This document shows, piece by piece, positions 40,152 through 51,512 of a stretch of DNA of 64,000 nucleotides. The notes under the pieces are model-generated. The model was not told the DNA's origin. It searched no databases and saw only the letters and a program-made list of their open reading frames with translations. Position 1 is the stretch's first letter, and each line of letters begins with the position of its first letter. Source of the DNA: Cyanobacteria bacterium M_surface_10_m2_119 (GTDB taxonomy: Bacteria; Cyanobacteriota; Cyanobacteriia; PCC-6307; Cyanobiaceae). Made by a program: the position numbers and the translations under genes. The stretch is taken from assembly GCA_016882525.1 (NCBI GenBank), contig VGPU01000003.1:45978-109977 (forward strand), read 5' to 3'.

Positions 40152-40808
40152 TCAGTCCAGGCCGTTCCAGCCGGCCAGGTGGGCGGCGGCGCTGGAGCGG
40201 GCGAGGGCCCGGGCCATGGGCAGCGCCGGCTCAAGCCGCTCCGAGCTGAAGGGGGGCAGGGGGCGGCTGCGCAGCCAGGCCCCCCAGCGGAATTCATGGA
40301 ATGGAATCAGCGGAGCGGCCTGCACCACCCCCTCGCGCTTCAGCTTCCACACCAGGCTGCGGTAGGGGTCGTCCTGCAGGCCCAGCAGGGTGGCGGGCAG
40401 GGCGTGGGGGGAGAGGGGGCCAAGGCCGCGACCGTCATAGAGGTAAAGCCAGCCCCGCCGGTGCAGTTCGGCGAGCACGGCCTCCGGCTCGGCCTCCGGC
40501 AGATCCAGGGCCACATAGCCGAAGGCGGTGGCCTCCGGCAGCAGCTCCAGCAGGGCCCGCAACCGGTGGTGCCGGTCGACCATCCAGAGGGAGCCGTCGC
40601 CGCCGCGCACGAGGGGCACGGGCTTGGATCCGAGGTATTGGCGGCGTTCCCGGTTGCTCTCGGCCTGGAAGTCGGCCTGGCGGCTGCGCACCTCGGCCAG
40701 GCCGATGCACAGCTGGGTGGGACGCAGCCTGGCGACCGGCACCTCGAGCAGGGGCTGTTCCGGCGGGGGCGGCGGCAGGGGTTGGAAGGGGGGAAGGCGT
40801 AGGGCCAT
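40152..40808 (-). CDS. ParB-like nuclease domain protein (ParBc_2 type)
   Basis: 218 residues from ATG 40808 (MALRLPPFQPLPPPPPEQPLLEVPVARLRPTQLCIGLAEVRSR). The block RPTQLCIGLAEVRSRQADFQ...YLGSKPVPLVRGGDGSLWMVDRHHRLRALLEL follows the ParB/sulfiredoxin fold with its DRHHRL core. C-terminal part FHEFRWGAWLRSRPLPP is also typical of PF08857 proteins. The family is of unknown activity and should not be taken as a chromosome-segregation ParB. It is divergent from the CbiX gene, 73 bases between starts. Confidence 0.8.
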   Translation of the reverse strand: MALRLPPFQPLPPPPPEQPLLEVPVARLRPTQLCIGLAEVRSRQADFQAESNRERRQYLGSKPVPLVRGGDGSLWMVDRHHRLRALLELLPEATAFGYVALDLPEAEPEAVLAELHRRGWLYLYDGRGLGPLSPHALPATLLGLQDDPYRSLVWKLKREGVVQAAPLIPFHEFRWGAWLRSRPLPPFSSERLEPALPMARALARSSAAAHLAGWNGLD

Positions 40809-40881
40809 CCCCCCATCCTCGCCTGTTCCCCGGGCCCGGCGCCGGACTGGCGGAATAGGGTCGGGGCCGGTGCTTACGGTC

Positions 40882-42000
40882 ATGAGTTCGCCTGCCACTT
40901 CCGTGCCCCTGGAGGGGGCCCATGGACCCATCGGGGTTCTGGTCTGCGGTCACGGCAGCCGCAACCGCCTGGCGGTGGAGGAATTTGCCCGGCTGGCCCA
41001 GTCCCTGCGCGAGCGGCTGGCGCCCCTGCCGGTGGAGCAGGGCTACCTGGAATTCGCCCGGCCGATCCTGCGCGATGGCCTCGAGGCCCTGCGCCAGCGC
41101 GGGGTGCGCCACATCCTGGCGGTGCCGGCGATGTTGTTCGCCGCCGGCCACGCCAAGAACGACATCCCCTCGGTGCTCAACACCTATGCGGCCGAGACCG
41201 GGCTGCGGGTCGACTACGGACGTGAGCTGGGCGTGGATCTCAAGATGATCCAGGCGGCGGGGGCCCGCATCCGCGACACCCTCGACCAGGCCGATCGCCG
41301 CGATGCCGCCGCCGGGCGCCCGCCGCTCTCCCGGCACGACACCCTGCTGGTGGTGGTGGGCCGCGGTTCCTCCGACCCGGACGCCAACTCCAACGTGGCC
41401 AAGGTGACCCGGATGCTGGTGGAGGGCATGGGATTCGGCTGGGGTGAAACGGTGTATTCCGGCGTCACCTTTCCCCTGGTGGAGCCGGGTCTGCGCCATG
41501 TGGTGCGGCTGGGATACCGGCGGATCCTGGTCTTTCCCTACTTCCTGTTCTCCGGGGTGCTGGTGAGCCGCATCCGGCAGCACACCGAGCGGGTGGCGGC
41601 CGACCATCCCGATGTGGAGCTTCTGCCGGTCGACTATCTCGGCGACCATCCCCAGGTGCTCGACACCTTCGCGGAACGGGTGGCGGAGGTGGTGCGTGGC
41701 GACACCCAGATGAACTGCTCCCTGTGCAAGTACCGGGCCCAGGTGCTGGGCTTCGAGACGGAGGTGGGGGCCCCCCAGCACAGCCACCACCACCACGTGG
41801 AGGGCCTCACCGAGAGCTGCACTCTGTGTGAGCGGGAGTGCACCGGGGCCTGCCAGCCCGACGGCGTGCCGATCCCCCTCGGCCAGGGCCACCACCACGA
41901 CCACCACCACCACGATCACGCCCACGGGGAGCACCACCATCCGCCCTATCCCCAGGCCGACCACCCCCTGGGCCCGATCAGCCTGCGGGGGGGCTCCTAG
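40882..42000 (+). CDS. CbiX/SirB-type sirohydrochlorin chelatase with Cys- and His-rich C-terminus
   Basis: 372 residues from ATG 40882. Two tandem CbiX domains: IGVLVCGHGSRNRLAVEEFARLAQSLRERL (His of GHGSR) with AVPAMLFAAGHAKNDIP, then LLVVVGRGSSDPDANSN with VFPYFLFSGVLVSRI. They insert Co2+, Fe2+ or Ni2+ into sirohydrochlorin for cobalamin or siroheme. The C-terminal ~75 residues are unusual: CSLCKYRA, CTLCERECTGAC, then a His run (HHHDHHHHDHAHGEHHH), probable metal-binding segments. The metal is not predictable from sequence. Confidence 0.9.
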   Translation: MSSPATSVPLEGAHGPIGVLVCGHGSRNRLAVEEFARLAQSLRERLAPLPVEQGYLEFARPILRDGLEALRQRGVRHILAVPAMLFAAGHAKNDIPSVLNTYAAETGLRVDYGRELGVDLKMIQAAGARIRDTLDQADRRDAAAGRPPLSRHDTLLVVVGRGSSDPDANSNVAKVTRMLVEGMGFGWGETVYSGVTFPLVEPGLRHVVRLGYRRILVFPYFLFSGVLVSRIRQHTERVAADHPDVELLPVDYLGDHPQVLDTFAERVAEVVRGDTQMNCSLCKYRAQVLGFETEVGAPQHSHHHHVEGLTESCTLCERECTGACQPDGVPIPLGQGHHHDHHHHDHAHGEHHHPPYPQADHPLGPISLRGGS

Positions 42001-42394
42001 GGCCAGCCCTGCCGCGGTTCGCTGCACCTGTTCAGGCGTCTCGTGAGCTCCGCGTCTCTCGAGACTGGCCACTGATCAGCAGAAGTGATCGCTGCTGGCT
42101 TTCCCCGGCTCCGGTGCGTTTTCCCCGGGAGCGGCGGGTGTTTTCCCCAGGGCGGAGCGGCGCGGGCCCCTGGGGACCGTGGGGCTGGGGAAAGTCCGGA
42201 TTCGTTCATCCCTGCCTTGACAGGGGCCTGCCCCGCCGGCCCTGGCCAGGGGGCATCGCGGTGGCGGCGGCGCAGGCCAGCTGGGAGCGGCTGTCTCAGC
42301 CTGTCGTGGGTTGATTTCGCCTTCCGCGGTCTGCTTTGACGCCGGCCCATCACCTGTGGCGTACTGGGCCCCACCCCGCTCTCTGCTCCCTCCC
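42001..42394. other. 394-base intergenic region with TTTCCCC repeats
   Basis: No supported gene on either strand; the ORFs here are short and low-complexity. On the plus strand the core TTTCCCC recurs three times at ~22-base spacing (CTTTCCCCGGCTCC, TTTTCCCCGGGAGC, TTTTCCCCAGGGCG, about 42098-42152), and its inverse GGGGAAAG appears about 45 bases later. Also contains the upstream region of DUF2811. Confidence 0.45.
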
Positions 42395-42658
42395 ATGCCC
42401 GCCGATCCCGTCGACCGCCCCGCCCCGGCCTTCACGGCCCTGCCGGCCTCAGGCGTTGCCGACCAGTCCGACGCCATCAGCCTGGAGGCGGAGGTGCCGG
42501 AGGTGCTCTTCGACGGCATGCGCCAGTTCATTGCGGAGCATCCCCAGTGGGACCAGTACCGCCTGATCACCTCGGCCCTGGCCAGCTTTCTCTTCCAGCA
42601 CGGCTGCAAGGACGCCTGCGTGAATCAGCACTACCTGAACGGCCTGTTCCTGCGCTGA
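42395..42658 (+). CDS. DUF2811 family protein
   Basis: 87 residues from ATG 42395 (MPADPVDRPAPAF). The family block ISLEAEVPEVLFDGMRQFIAEHPQWDQYRLITSALASFLFQHGCKDACVNQHYLNGLFL is well conserved. A small soluble cyanobacterial protein of unknown function. The upstream extension in the ORF track is not supported. Confidence 0.85.
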   Translation: MPADPVDRPAPAFTALPASGVADQSDAISLEAEVPEVLFDGMRQFIAEHPQWDQYRLITSALASFLFQHGCKDACVNQHYLNGLFLR

Positions 42659-42674
42659 GGGGCGGGGCACGGGC

Positions 42675-42703
42675 AAAAAAAAAGCGGGGGAGCCATCCCC
42701 CGC
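42675..42703 (-). terminator. Rho-independent terminator of the GMC oxidoreductase
   Basis: On the minus strand GCGGGGGA-TGGC-TCCCCCGC, an 8-bp perfect stem with 4-base loop, is followed by nine T. It lies about 100 bases after the GMC stop codon. Confidence 0.85.
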
Positions 42704-42803
42704 CTGTGTTCTCCCTTGCCCGACCCGTTTAGAGGTCGCCCGCTGATTGTGCGGAGCCCTCGCCCAGGCGGTTGTGGCAACCGACACCAGCAGCGGCCAG
42801 GGG

Positions 42804-44486
42804 TCAGGGATGGCTGACAGGACCCGGCTCCAGCCGGTCCCCCTCCCCCCGCCGCAGCCGCTCAGCAGCTGCCTCGCAGGCCCGCCAGGTGATGGCCATC
42901 TGGGTGAGGGTGGGGCTTTGCCAGCCGGCACTGGGCCAGCAGGCACCATCCACCACCAGCAGGTTCGGGGCGCGCCAGCACTGGTTCCAGGCGTTCACCA
43001 CCCCTCCGCTCTCGTTGGCGGCCATCGCCGCACCGCCCAGTTCGTGGATGTAGTAGCCAGGCGGCGGGGGGGAGGGGCGAGCGGCCCAGCTCTGGCGCAC
43101 CCAGGGCTCCAGCAGCGGCAGCACGAACAGGTCCTCGAGGGGGCGGATGGTGCCACCGGCGGCCGCCACCACCGCCTGCATGCGGGCCTGCATGTGGGCC
43201 ACCATCGCCGCCTCGTTCTCCCCCCAGGCCATGGCGATGTGGGGGGTGGGCAGGCCCCAGGCATCCCGCTGCCCGTGGTTGAGGGTCACCCGATTCTCCG
43301 GCCGGGGCAGCACCTCCCCATGACCGATCAGGAAGCCGCTGGCTTCCCCGGGATGGCGCTGCAGCAGCCCTGGGGGATCAAAACGCTGCAGGGCCGCCCA
43401 CAGGCCGTAGCCCCGGCAGAAGCCCTCGCCATTCCCCTCCGCCAGGTTCACCGTGTTGGGGATGAAGCAACTGCCGGCACCGGAGAGCTCCTGGGACCCA
43501 CTGACCGGCGGGCTGGCCGGCAGGGAGAAGAACCGGCTGCAGGAGATGTGATCCATCAGCCCTTTGCCCAGGCTGGCGGAGGGATCGATCAGCCCCCCGG
43601 GCTGCTCCCCTTCGCTGGAGTGCAGCAGCAGGCGCAGGCTCTCGATCGTGGAAGCGCAGAGCACCACCAGCGAGGCCTCCAGGCACCGGCGCTCTCCGCT
43701 GCGGCCATCGATCACCACCACGCCTGAGGCGCGGCTCTGGTCGGCCGTGAACAGCACGTGGCTCACCACGGCATGGCTGCGCAGCTCGGTGCGGCCGGTG
43801 GCCAGGGCCCGGGCCAGGCTGCTGCCCGGGCTGGCGCTGGCGGGCCAGCCCGGCCCGCGGCGCAGGGCGAAGCCGCGTGAATGGATGAACGGCAGGCCAA
43901 GCTCGCGGCGCACCACCGATCCCAGCTGGGCTTCCGCCGGGGTGAAGGGCAAGGGGGGGGCGTAGTCGCCATCGGGCAGCTGGGGAAGCCCATCGGCCTG
44001 GCCATGCACCCCCAGCCAGCGCTCCAGGCGGCTGTAGTAAGGGGCGAGATCGGCACTAGCGATCGGCCAGCAGGCACTGCGGCCCTCGCGCGCGCCGGCC
44101 TTGAATTCGTAGTCGCTCAGCCGCAGGGTGATGCCGCCCCAGGTGAGGCTCTTGCCCCCCACCTGCCGCCCCCGGCTCCAGAGAAAGGGCTGATCCACCG
44201 GCGTGGAGTAGGGGTTCCGGCGCTCGTCGGTGAACAGATCGGGGTTCTGCTTCCAGAAGCCGGGATGGTGACGCTGCAGGCGCTGTTTGCCGCTGCTCAG
44301 GTTCACCAGGCGGCGCAGGCTGTTGGCTGGCTCGCTGCCATAGGCCCGCTCCGGCGTCAGCTGGGGGCCGGCCTCCAGCACCAGCACCCGCAACCCTGCC
44401 TCCGCCAGCACCATGGCTGCGATGCCGCCAGTGGCGCCCGACCCCACCACGATGGCGTCGACGGCGCTGCCGTTGGTGTTGCTCAC
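42804..44486 (-). CDS. GMC family FAD-dependent oxidoreductase
   Basis: 560 residues. The ADP-binding motif VDAIVVGSGATGGIAAMVLAEAGLRVLVLEAG opens the protein; GKSLTWGG and the C-terminal block ANLLVVDGACWPSAGWQSPTLTQMAITWRACEAAAE contain the FAD-binding and catalytic regions. The conserved substrate-side His of GMC enzymes is probably in YYIHELGGAAM. It belongs to the cyanobacterial GMC branch of unknown substrate (sugar or alcohol dehydrogenase-like). It contains an eight-G run at 43953-43960 that does not disturb its frame. Confidence 0.9.
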   Translation of the reverse strand: MSNTNGSAVDAIVVGSGATGGIAAMVLAEAGLRVLVLEAGPQLTPERAYGSEPANSLRRLVNLSSGKQRLQRHHPGFWKQNPDLFTDERRNPYSTPVDQPFLWSRGRQVGGKSLTWGGITLRLSDYEFKAGAREGRSACWPIASADLAPYYSRLERWLGVHGQADGLPQLPDGDYAPPLPFTPAEAQLGSVVRRELGLPFIHSRGFALRRGPGWPASASPGSSLARALATGRTELRSHAVVSHVLFTADQSRASGVVVIDGRSGERRCLEASLVVLCASTIESLRLLLHSSEGEQPGGLIDPSASLGKGLMDHISCSRFFSLPASPPVSGSQELSGAGSCFIPNTVNLAEGNGEGFCRGYGLWAALQRFDPPGLLQRHPGEASGFLIGHGEVLPRPENRVTLNHGQRDAWGLPTPHIAMAWGENEAAMVAHMQARMQAVVAAAGGTIRPLEDLFVLPLLEPWVRQSWAARPSPPPPGYYIHELGGAAMAANESGGVVNAWNQCWRAPNLLVVDGACWPSAGWQSPTLTQMAITWRACEAAAERLRRGEGDRLEPGPVSHP

Positions 44487-44553
44487 ATCAGCCCCTCAAT
44501 GTGCTGCCGCGTTGTTATCGGACACCCGTTTGTGATGGGACAACCGCACAAAC

Positions 44554-44582
44554 AAAAACCCCGGCAGGTGATGCCGGGGTTT
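44554..44582 (-). terminator. Terminator of tRNA-fMet
   Basis: On the minus strand AAACCCCGGCA-TCACC-TGCCGGGGTTT followed by TTG; 11-bp stem, about 10 bases after the tRNA. The symmetrical A/T flanks could also make it act on the plus strand. Confidence 0.8.
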
Positions 44583-44592
44583 GAGAATTTGG

Positions 44593-44666
<74 letters not shown>

Positions 44667-44739
44667 GCGTCTCCAGAATCATACCAGCCGGGTGTCGACC
44701 GCTACCTCTCGGCCGGCACCCCTGCCTTGCTTGCGTCCC

Positions 44740-45711
44740 TCAGTCGAAGCGCAGCTCACCGCGCACCTGCAGCTGCAGGTGGGGGGCCGGTTGCAGGAAA
44801 CGCTGGCGCAGTTCTTCCAGGGTCATCGGCGTGAGCCAGTCGAGCTGCTCCAGCAGGTGCAGGGCCACGGCGTGCTTGGCGCGGGAGGCGCCGTCCTCCA
44901 CTTTGATGGCCACCCCCAGGCCCTCGCCCACCCGGCTGAGGCACTGGATGCCCTCAGCCCCCCCCTTGCTGAGCACCTGGCCATGGCCCAGGCGCATCAG
45001 TTCCGTGTCGAAGCGGCCCTCGCCGGCCACCAGGTCCGGATGGCTCAGCATCGCCCGGCTGAGGCGTTCCAGGTCGGGCTGCTCCCCGGCCCCCAGATGG
45101 GCGTAGAGGAGGGCCATCTGGGCCAGCTGCAGCTGCACCGTGGGGGCGCCGCAGTCGTCGCGGGCGGTGACCAGTTCGGCGGCGGGCAGCCCCAGCAGCT
45201 CGCCGGTGCGCTTCATCACCTCCCGCTGCAGGGGGTGGTCGATCTGCAGGTAGCTCTCGCTGCTCCAGCCCAGGCGGCGGCAGGTGGCGAGAAAGGCGGC
45301 GTGCTTGCCCGAGCAGTTGTGCTCCAGCGGGCTGGTGCGCCCCTCGGGCACCGGGCACTGCAGCTGCTCGGCTTCCAGTTCCGCCGCCCAGAGCAGGCGG
45401 AAGGCCTCGCGAGCATGCATGGCCGTGCCGGCGTGGGAGGCGCAGGCGATGGCCAGGCCGCGGTCGCCGCTCTGGCCCTGGTCGGCACTGCCACTGGCCA
45501 CGAACACCGTGGCCTGGAAGGGTTTCTGGGCCGAGCGGATGAAACTCAGCTGCTGGGGATCACCGGCGCGCATCAGCACCCGCCCGCGGGCATCGCACAC
45601 CACGGCATGCACCCGATGCACCGATTCGCTGATGCCGTTGCGCAGCAGGCGCACCTCCAGCGGCGGAATGCCGGAGCGGCTCGGGGCACCGAAGCTGGAG
45701 GGGAGGCTCAT
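44740..45711 (-). CDS. L-asparaginase II family protein (PF06089)
   Basis: 323 residues. Family blocks: VRLLRNGISESVHRVHAVVCDARGRVLMRAGDP, FIRSAQKPFQATVFV, ACASHAGT, EHNCSGKHAAFLATCRRLGW and TARDDCGAPTVQLQLAQMALLYAHL. This asparaginase family is unrelated to the classical type I/II enzymes and is thought to hydrolyse asparagine in the cytoplasm. It is the last gene of a minus-strand series starting with DUF3318. Confidence 0.92.
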   Translation of the reverse strand: MSLPSSFGAPSRSGIPPLEVRLLRNGISESVHRVHAVVCDARGRVLMRAGDPQQLSFIRSAQKPFQATVFVASGSADQGQSGDRGLAIACASHAGTAMHAREAFRLLWAAELEAEQLQCPVPEGRTSPLEHNCSGKHAAFLATCRRLGWSSESYLQIDHPLQREVMKRTGELLGLPAAELVTARDDCGAPTVQLQLAQMALLYAHLGAGEQPDLERLSRAMLSHPDLVAGEGRFDTELMRLGHGQVLSKGGAEGIQCLSRVGEGLGVAIKVEDGASRAKHAVALHLLEQLDWLTPMTLEELRQRFLQPAPHLQLQVRGELRFD

Positions 45712-45757
45712 GAACGCAGGCCGGGCGAAGGCACCCAGGGACCGGCCCCGGGCGGAC

Positions 45758-46267
45758 TCAGAGAGCCTGGCAGAGCCCGGTGCCCAGCAGCATCAGGCCC
45801 GCGGCCATCACCAGGGCCCGCTGCAGGCGCTGGAGCACGGGGCGCACCTGGTGCTGGGCGATCAACAGGTCCTGCTGGCGCCAGCTGAGGGGTTTCTCCC
45901 ACACCTGGCCGTCATACCAACCGGACTCCTCATATTCCACCGTTTCACTCATCAGCCGCTGGTGAACCGTGCGCCAGCCCAGCCACTGGCGCACCAGCAG
46001 CAGGGCGGGCAGGGCCAGGGCGGCGACGGCGCCGGCCAGGGTGAGTTCCAGGGGGTGGTGGCGGAGCACCCAGCTGCCGCTGGCCACCAGCAGGGTGAGG
46101 GGGAAGGCCAGCAGCCAGCAGGCGAGCAGGGCCCTGGCCAGACCCCCGTCGCCACGGCTCGGCCAGGCGAAGAACCAGGAGTCGCGCAGCTCCTCGTATT
46201 GCTGCAAAGGCCTCTGGGCGGGGGGCACCGGACAGGGGCCACTGCTGGCGCCGGCGACATCCCCCAT
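45758..46267 (-). CDS. CGLD27 family protein (DUF1230)
   Basis: 169 residues. Conserved blocks PVPPAQRPLQQYEELRDSWFFAWPSR, two membrane helices (LLACWLLAFPLTLLVASG; LAGAVAALALPALLLVRQWLGW) and RLMSETVEYEESGWYDGQVWEKPLSWRQQDLLIAQHQVRPVLQRLQRAL match the CGLD27 family of chloroplasts and cyanobacteria. Its plant and algal homologues are linked to iron homeostasis and photosynthetic growth; the molecular function is unknown. It follows rsfS with a 3-base gap. Confidence 0.93.
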   Translation of the reverse strand: MGDVAGASSGPCPVPPAQRPLQQYEELRDSWFFAWPSRGDGGLARALLACWLLAFPLTLLVASGSWVLRHHPLELTLAGAVAALALPALLLVRQWLGWRTVHQRLMSETVEYEESGWYDGQVWEKPLSWRQQDLLIAQHQVRPVLQRLQRALVMAAGLMLLGTGLCQAL

Positions 46268-46270
46268 GGC

Positions 46271-46672
46271 TCAGGCGTTGGTGGCTGGGCTGGAGCCTAG
46301 GTAGCGCACCTGCTCACCGTGGCCCCAGAACGACTCGAGGTCGTAGTACTCCCGCTCACTGGGGGTGAGCACATGCACGATCACCTCGCCGTAGTCGAGC
46401 AGCACCCAGCGTCCTTCGCTCTGCCCCTCGCGCCGCAGGGGCAGGCGATCCAGCTCGATTTCCAGCTTGTCTTCCACCGAGCGGGCGATGGCGCGCACCT
46501 GCACGTCGGAGAGGCCACTGCAGATCACGAACCAGTCGGCCAGAGAACTCACCTCATCGACCCGGATCAGGCGGATGTCGACGGCCTTGCGGTCATCACA
46601 GGCCTCGGCCGCCAGCCGGGCCATCGCCTCGGTGCGGGGATCGGGGTGGGTGCCCACCGGGGCATCAGCCAT
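46271..46672 (-). CDS. rsfS: Ribosomal silencing factor RsfS
   Basis: 133 residues from ATG 46672. The family core is DRKAVDIRLIRVDEVSSLADWFVICSGLSDVQVRAIARSVEDKL...GRWVLLDYGEVIVHVLTPSEREYYDLESFWG. RsfS binds ribosomal protein uL14 and blocks subunit joining when nutrients are low. It overlaps the DUF3318 gene by 8 bases. Confidence 0.95.
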   Translation of the reverse strand: MADAPVGTHPDPRTEAMARLAAEACDDRKAVDIRLIRVDEVSSLADWFVICSGLSDVQVRAIARSVEDKLEIELDRLPLRREGQSEGRWVLLDYGEVIVHVLTPSEREYYDLESFWGHGEQVRYLGSSPATNA

Positions 46673-47336
46673 AGACGTTCTCGCTGGTGACGGATTGACG
46701 GGAGCCCTGTTGCTGGGCCATTTCGGCCCGGGCCTTGCCTGCACTCTTGCGCAGGGCCTCCAGGCGGTCGTCGTAGAAGGAGCGTTTCTTCTTCTTGCGG
46801 GTCTGCTCCGCCAGCTCCTTGAGGGCTCCCCCCAGGCTCTTATAGGCATTGGGGAGGGTGTAGCCGAACCGGCAGGCCAGGTCGATCGCCCGCTCATCGG
46901 CGGCGACGGCATCGGCCAGGCGCTTCTCGGAGTTGTTCTTGAGGAAGAGGCGGTAGCCGGCGAAACCCGAGAGCCCCAGGGCCATCACCAACAGCAGGCC
47001 GTCCTGCACCCAGAGCTCACCGATGGCACCGCCGAGGCCGATGGCCAGGGCCGCCATCTCCCAGCCATCCCTGGGAACCGCATCGTTCTGAATCCGGCCC
47101 ACTTCGTGCCAGAAGAGCAGATTGCGGTGGTCGATCGCCAGGGCATCCCACTTCTCCAGGTCGACCTGGATCTCGATCTCATCGCGGCCGATCTCTTCGA
47201 TCGTGATCAGCGGCGGATCGACGGAGGCCGCCGCTTCCACGAACACCCAGCTCTGCATTTCCGGAGGCAGCAACCCCTTCAGGCGCTGGAGTTCACTCAT
47301 GGAAAGCGCGATCACGTCAAAGTCCACGTTAGCCAT
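46665..47336 (-). CDS. DUF3318 family membrane protein
   Basis: 223 residues from ATG 47336 (MANVDFDVIALSMSELQRLKGLLPPEMQSWVFVEAAAS). Family blocks WDALAIDHRNLLFWHEVGRIQND, two hydrophobic stretches (MAALAIGLGGAIGELW; LLLVMALGLSGFAGYRLF) and YTLPNAYKSLGGALKELAE. An HEVGR metal-site-like motif resembles a degenerate protease pattern, but activity is unproven. It heads the run that includes rsfS, CGLD27 and asparaginase. Confidence 0.88.
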   Translation of the reverse strand: MANVDFDVIALSMSELQRLKGLLPPEMQSWVFVEAAASVDPPLITIEEIGRDEIEIQVDLEKWDALAIDHRNLLFWHEVGRIQNDAVPRDGWEMAALAIGLGGAIGELWVQDGLLLVMALGLSGFAGYRLFLKNNSEKRLADAVAADERAIDLACRFGYTLPNAYKSLGGALKELAEQTRKKKKRSFYDDRLEALRKSAGKARAEMAQQQGSRQSVTSENVYG

Positions 47337-47422
47337 CCCCCACCGTCTGACCGGTGGTTGTGGCACAGCGACGCGACAGGGCCCGTGAGAGGCTAGGCGG
47401 GTTTGGCCTGCCGCCCTCGCCC

Positions 47423-50731
<3,309 letters not shown>

Positions 50732-50740
50732 CGTGGGCCG

Positions 50741-51088
50741 ATGGCCCTTCTGCTTGAGAATCTGCCCCCGGAGCTGCGCCCAGCCCTGGCATCGGTCCTC
50801 CAAACGGTGGTTGACCGACTGCAGCCTCAGGGCCTCTGGCTCTTTGGCAGCTGGGCGCGAGGCACCCAGAGTGCCCATTCCGATATCGACCTGTTGATCG
50901 AGGGATTGGAGGGCGTGCCGGTTCTCCAGGCCTATGACCAGGCCCTCTCTGCCATCGCCGATTCACCCCTGCCGCTGCAACCGCTGCTCGCCGCACCATC
51001 GCTGTTGGCCCGCCATGGGGATTCCCCCTTCTGGCGTTCCGTGAAGGCGGAAGCCAAACCGCTCCTGGCCGGCTCACGCTTTCCATGA
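50741..51088 (+). CDS. Minimal nucleotidyltransferase (MNT) of a MNT/HEPN toxin-antitoxin pair
   Basis: 115 residues. The polymerase-beta-like signature is LFGSWARGTQSAHSDIDLLIEG (GS, then DxD at SDIDLL). In MNT/HEPN pairs the MNT partner neutralises the HEPN toxin, in some cases by adding AMP. Its ATG is 10 bases after carB's stop, in line, so the pair may have been inserted at the end of the carB operon. Its stop overlaps the HEPN start (ATGA). Confidence 0.87.
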   Translation: MALLLENLPPELRPALASVLQTVVDRLQPQGLWLFGSWARGTQSAHSDIDLLIEGLEGVPVLQAYDQALSAIADSPLPLQPLLAAPSLLARHGDSPFWRSVKAEAKPLLAGSRFP

Positions 51089-51492
51089 GCCTTGAAGCCG
51101 CCCACGCGCGTGCGCTGCTCTGGTGGCGACAGGCGGATGCGGACCTGCGCGCGGCCCGGGTGCTGGCCGAGGCCGGTGAGTGGAGCCACAGCTGCTTCCA
51201 GGCCCAGCAGGCTGCCGAGAAAGCCCTGAAGGCGCTCCTCGCCGATCGGGATCAGGACCTGCGCAGCCATTCCCTCGCGGCTCTGCTCCGGGCGCTCGGG
51301 GGCGAGGCGCCGCATCAGTGGGCCGCCCAGGCCCGCACCCTCGACAAGCTCTATGCCCCGACCCGGTATCCCGACGCGCTGGGCGATGCGGCACCGATGG
51401 ATGTCTTCGGCCCCGAGGATGCCGCTGAGGCAATGCATGCCGCGACAGCCTTTCTTGACTGGGCGGCCGCCACGCTCCGGCCCCTAACGTGA
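51085..51492 (+). CDS. HEPN domain protein (toxin partner of the MNT)
   Basis: 135 residues. The HEPN four-helix pattern is clear: WWRQADADLRAARVLAEAGEWSHSCFQAQQAAEKALKALL, then an RSHSL element in place of the usual HxxxxL region, and LDKLYAPTRYPDA. The R-x4-6-H ribonuclease motif is not clearly formed (LRSHSLAALLR), so whether it is an active RNase is uncertain. Immediately downstream of, and overlapping, the MNT gene. Confidence 0.85.
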   Translation: MSLEAAHARALLWWRQADADLRAARVLAEAGEWSHSCFQAQQAAEKALKALLADRDQDLRSHSLAALLRALGGEAPHQWAAQARTLDKLYAPTRYPDALGDAAPMDVFGPEDAAEAMHAATAFLDWAAATLRPLT

Positions 51493-51512
51493 GGCCTCGC
51501 CATGCCTGAGCC

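Noticed and set aside
41990-42090. GGCCACTG near the end of cbiX, suggesting a cobalamin riboswitch
   Set aside because: No GGUGNNAAUCC or other B12-box elements accompany it, and no cobalamin gene follows.
42180-42215. GGGGAAAGTCCGGATT, like the conserved 5' segment of RNase P RNA
   Set aside because: The ~350-base structure and the partner 3' segment do not fit in the remaining 190 bases before DUF2811.
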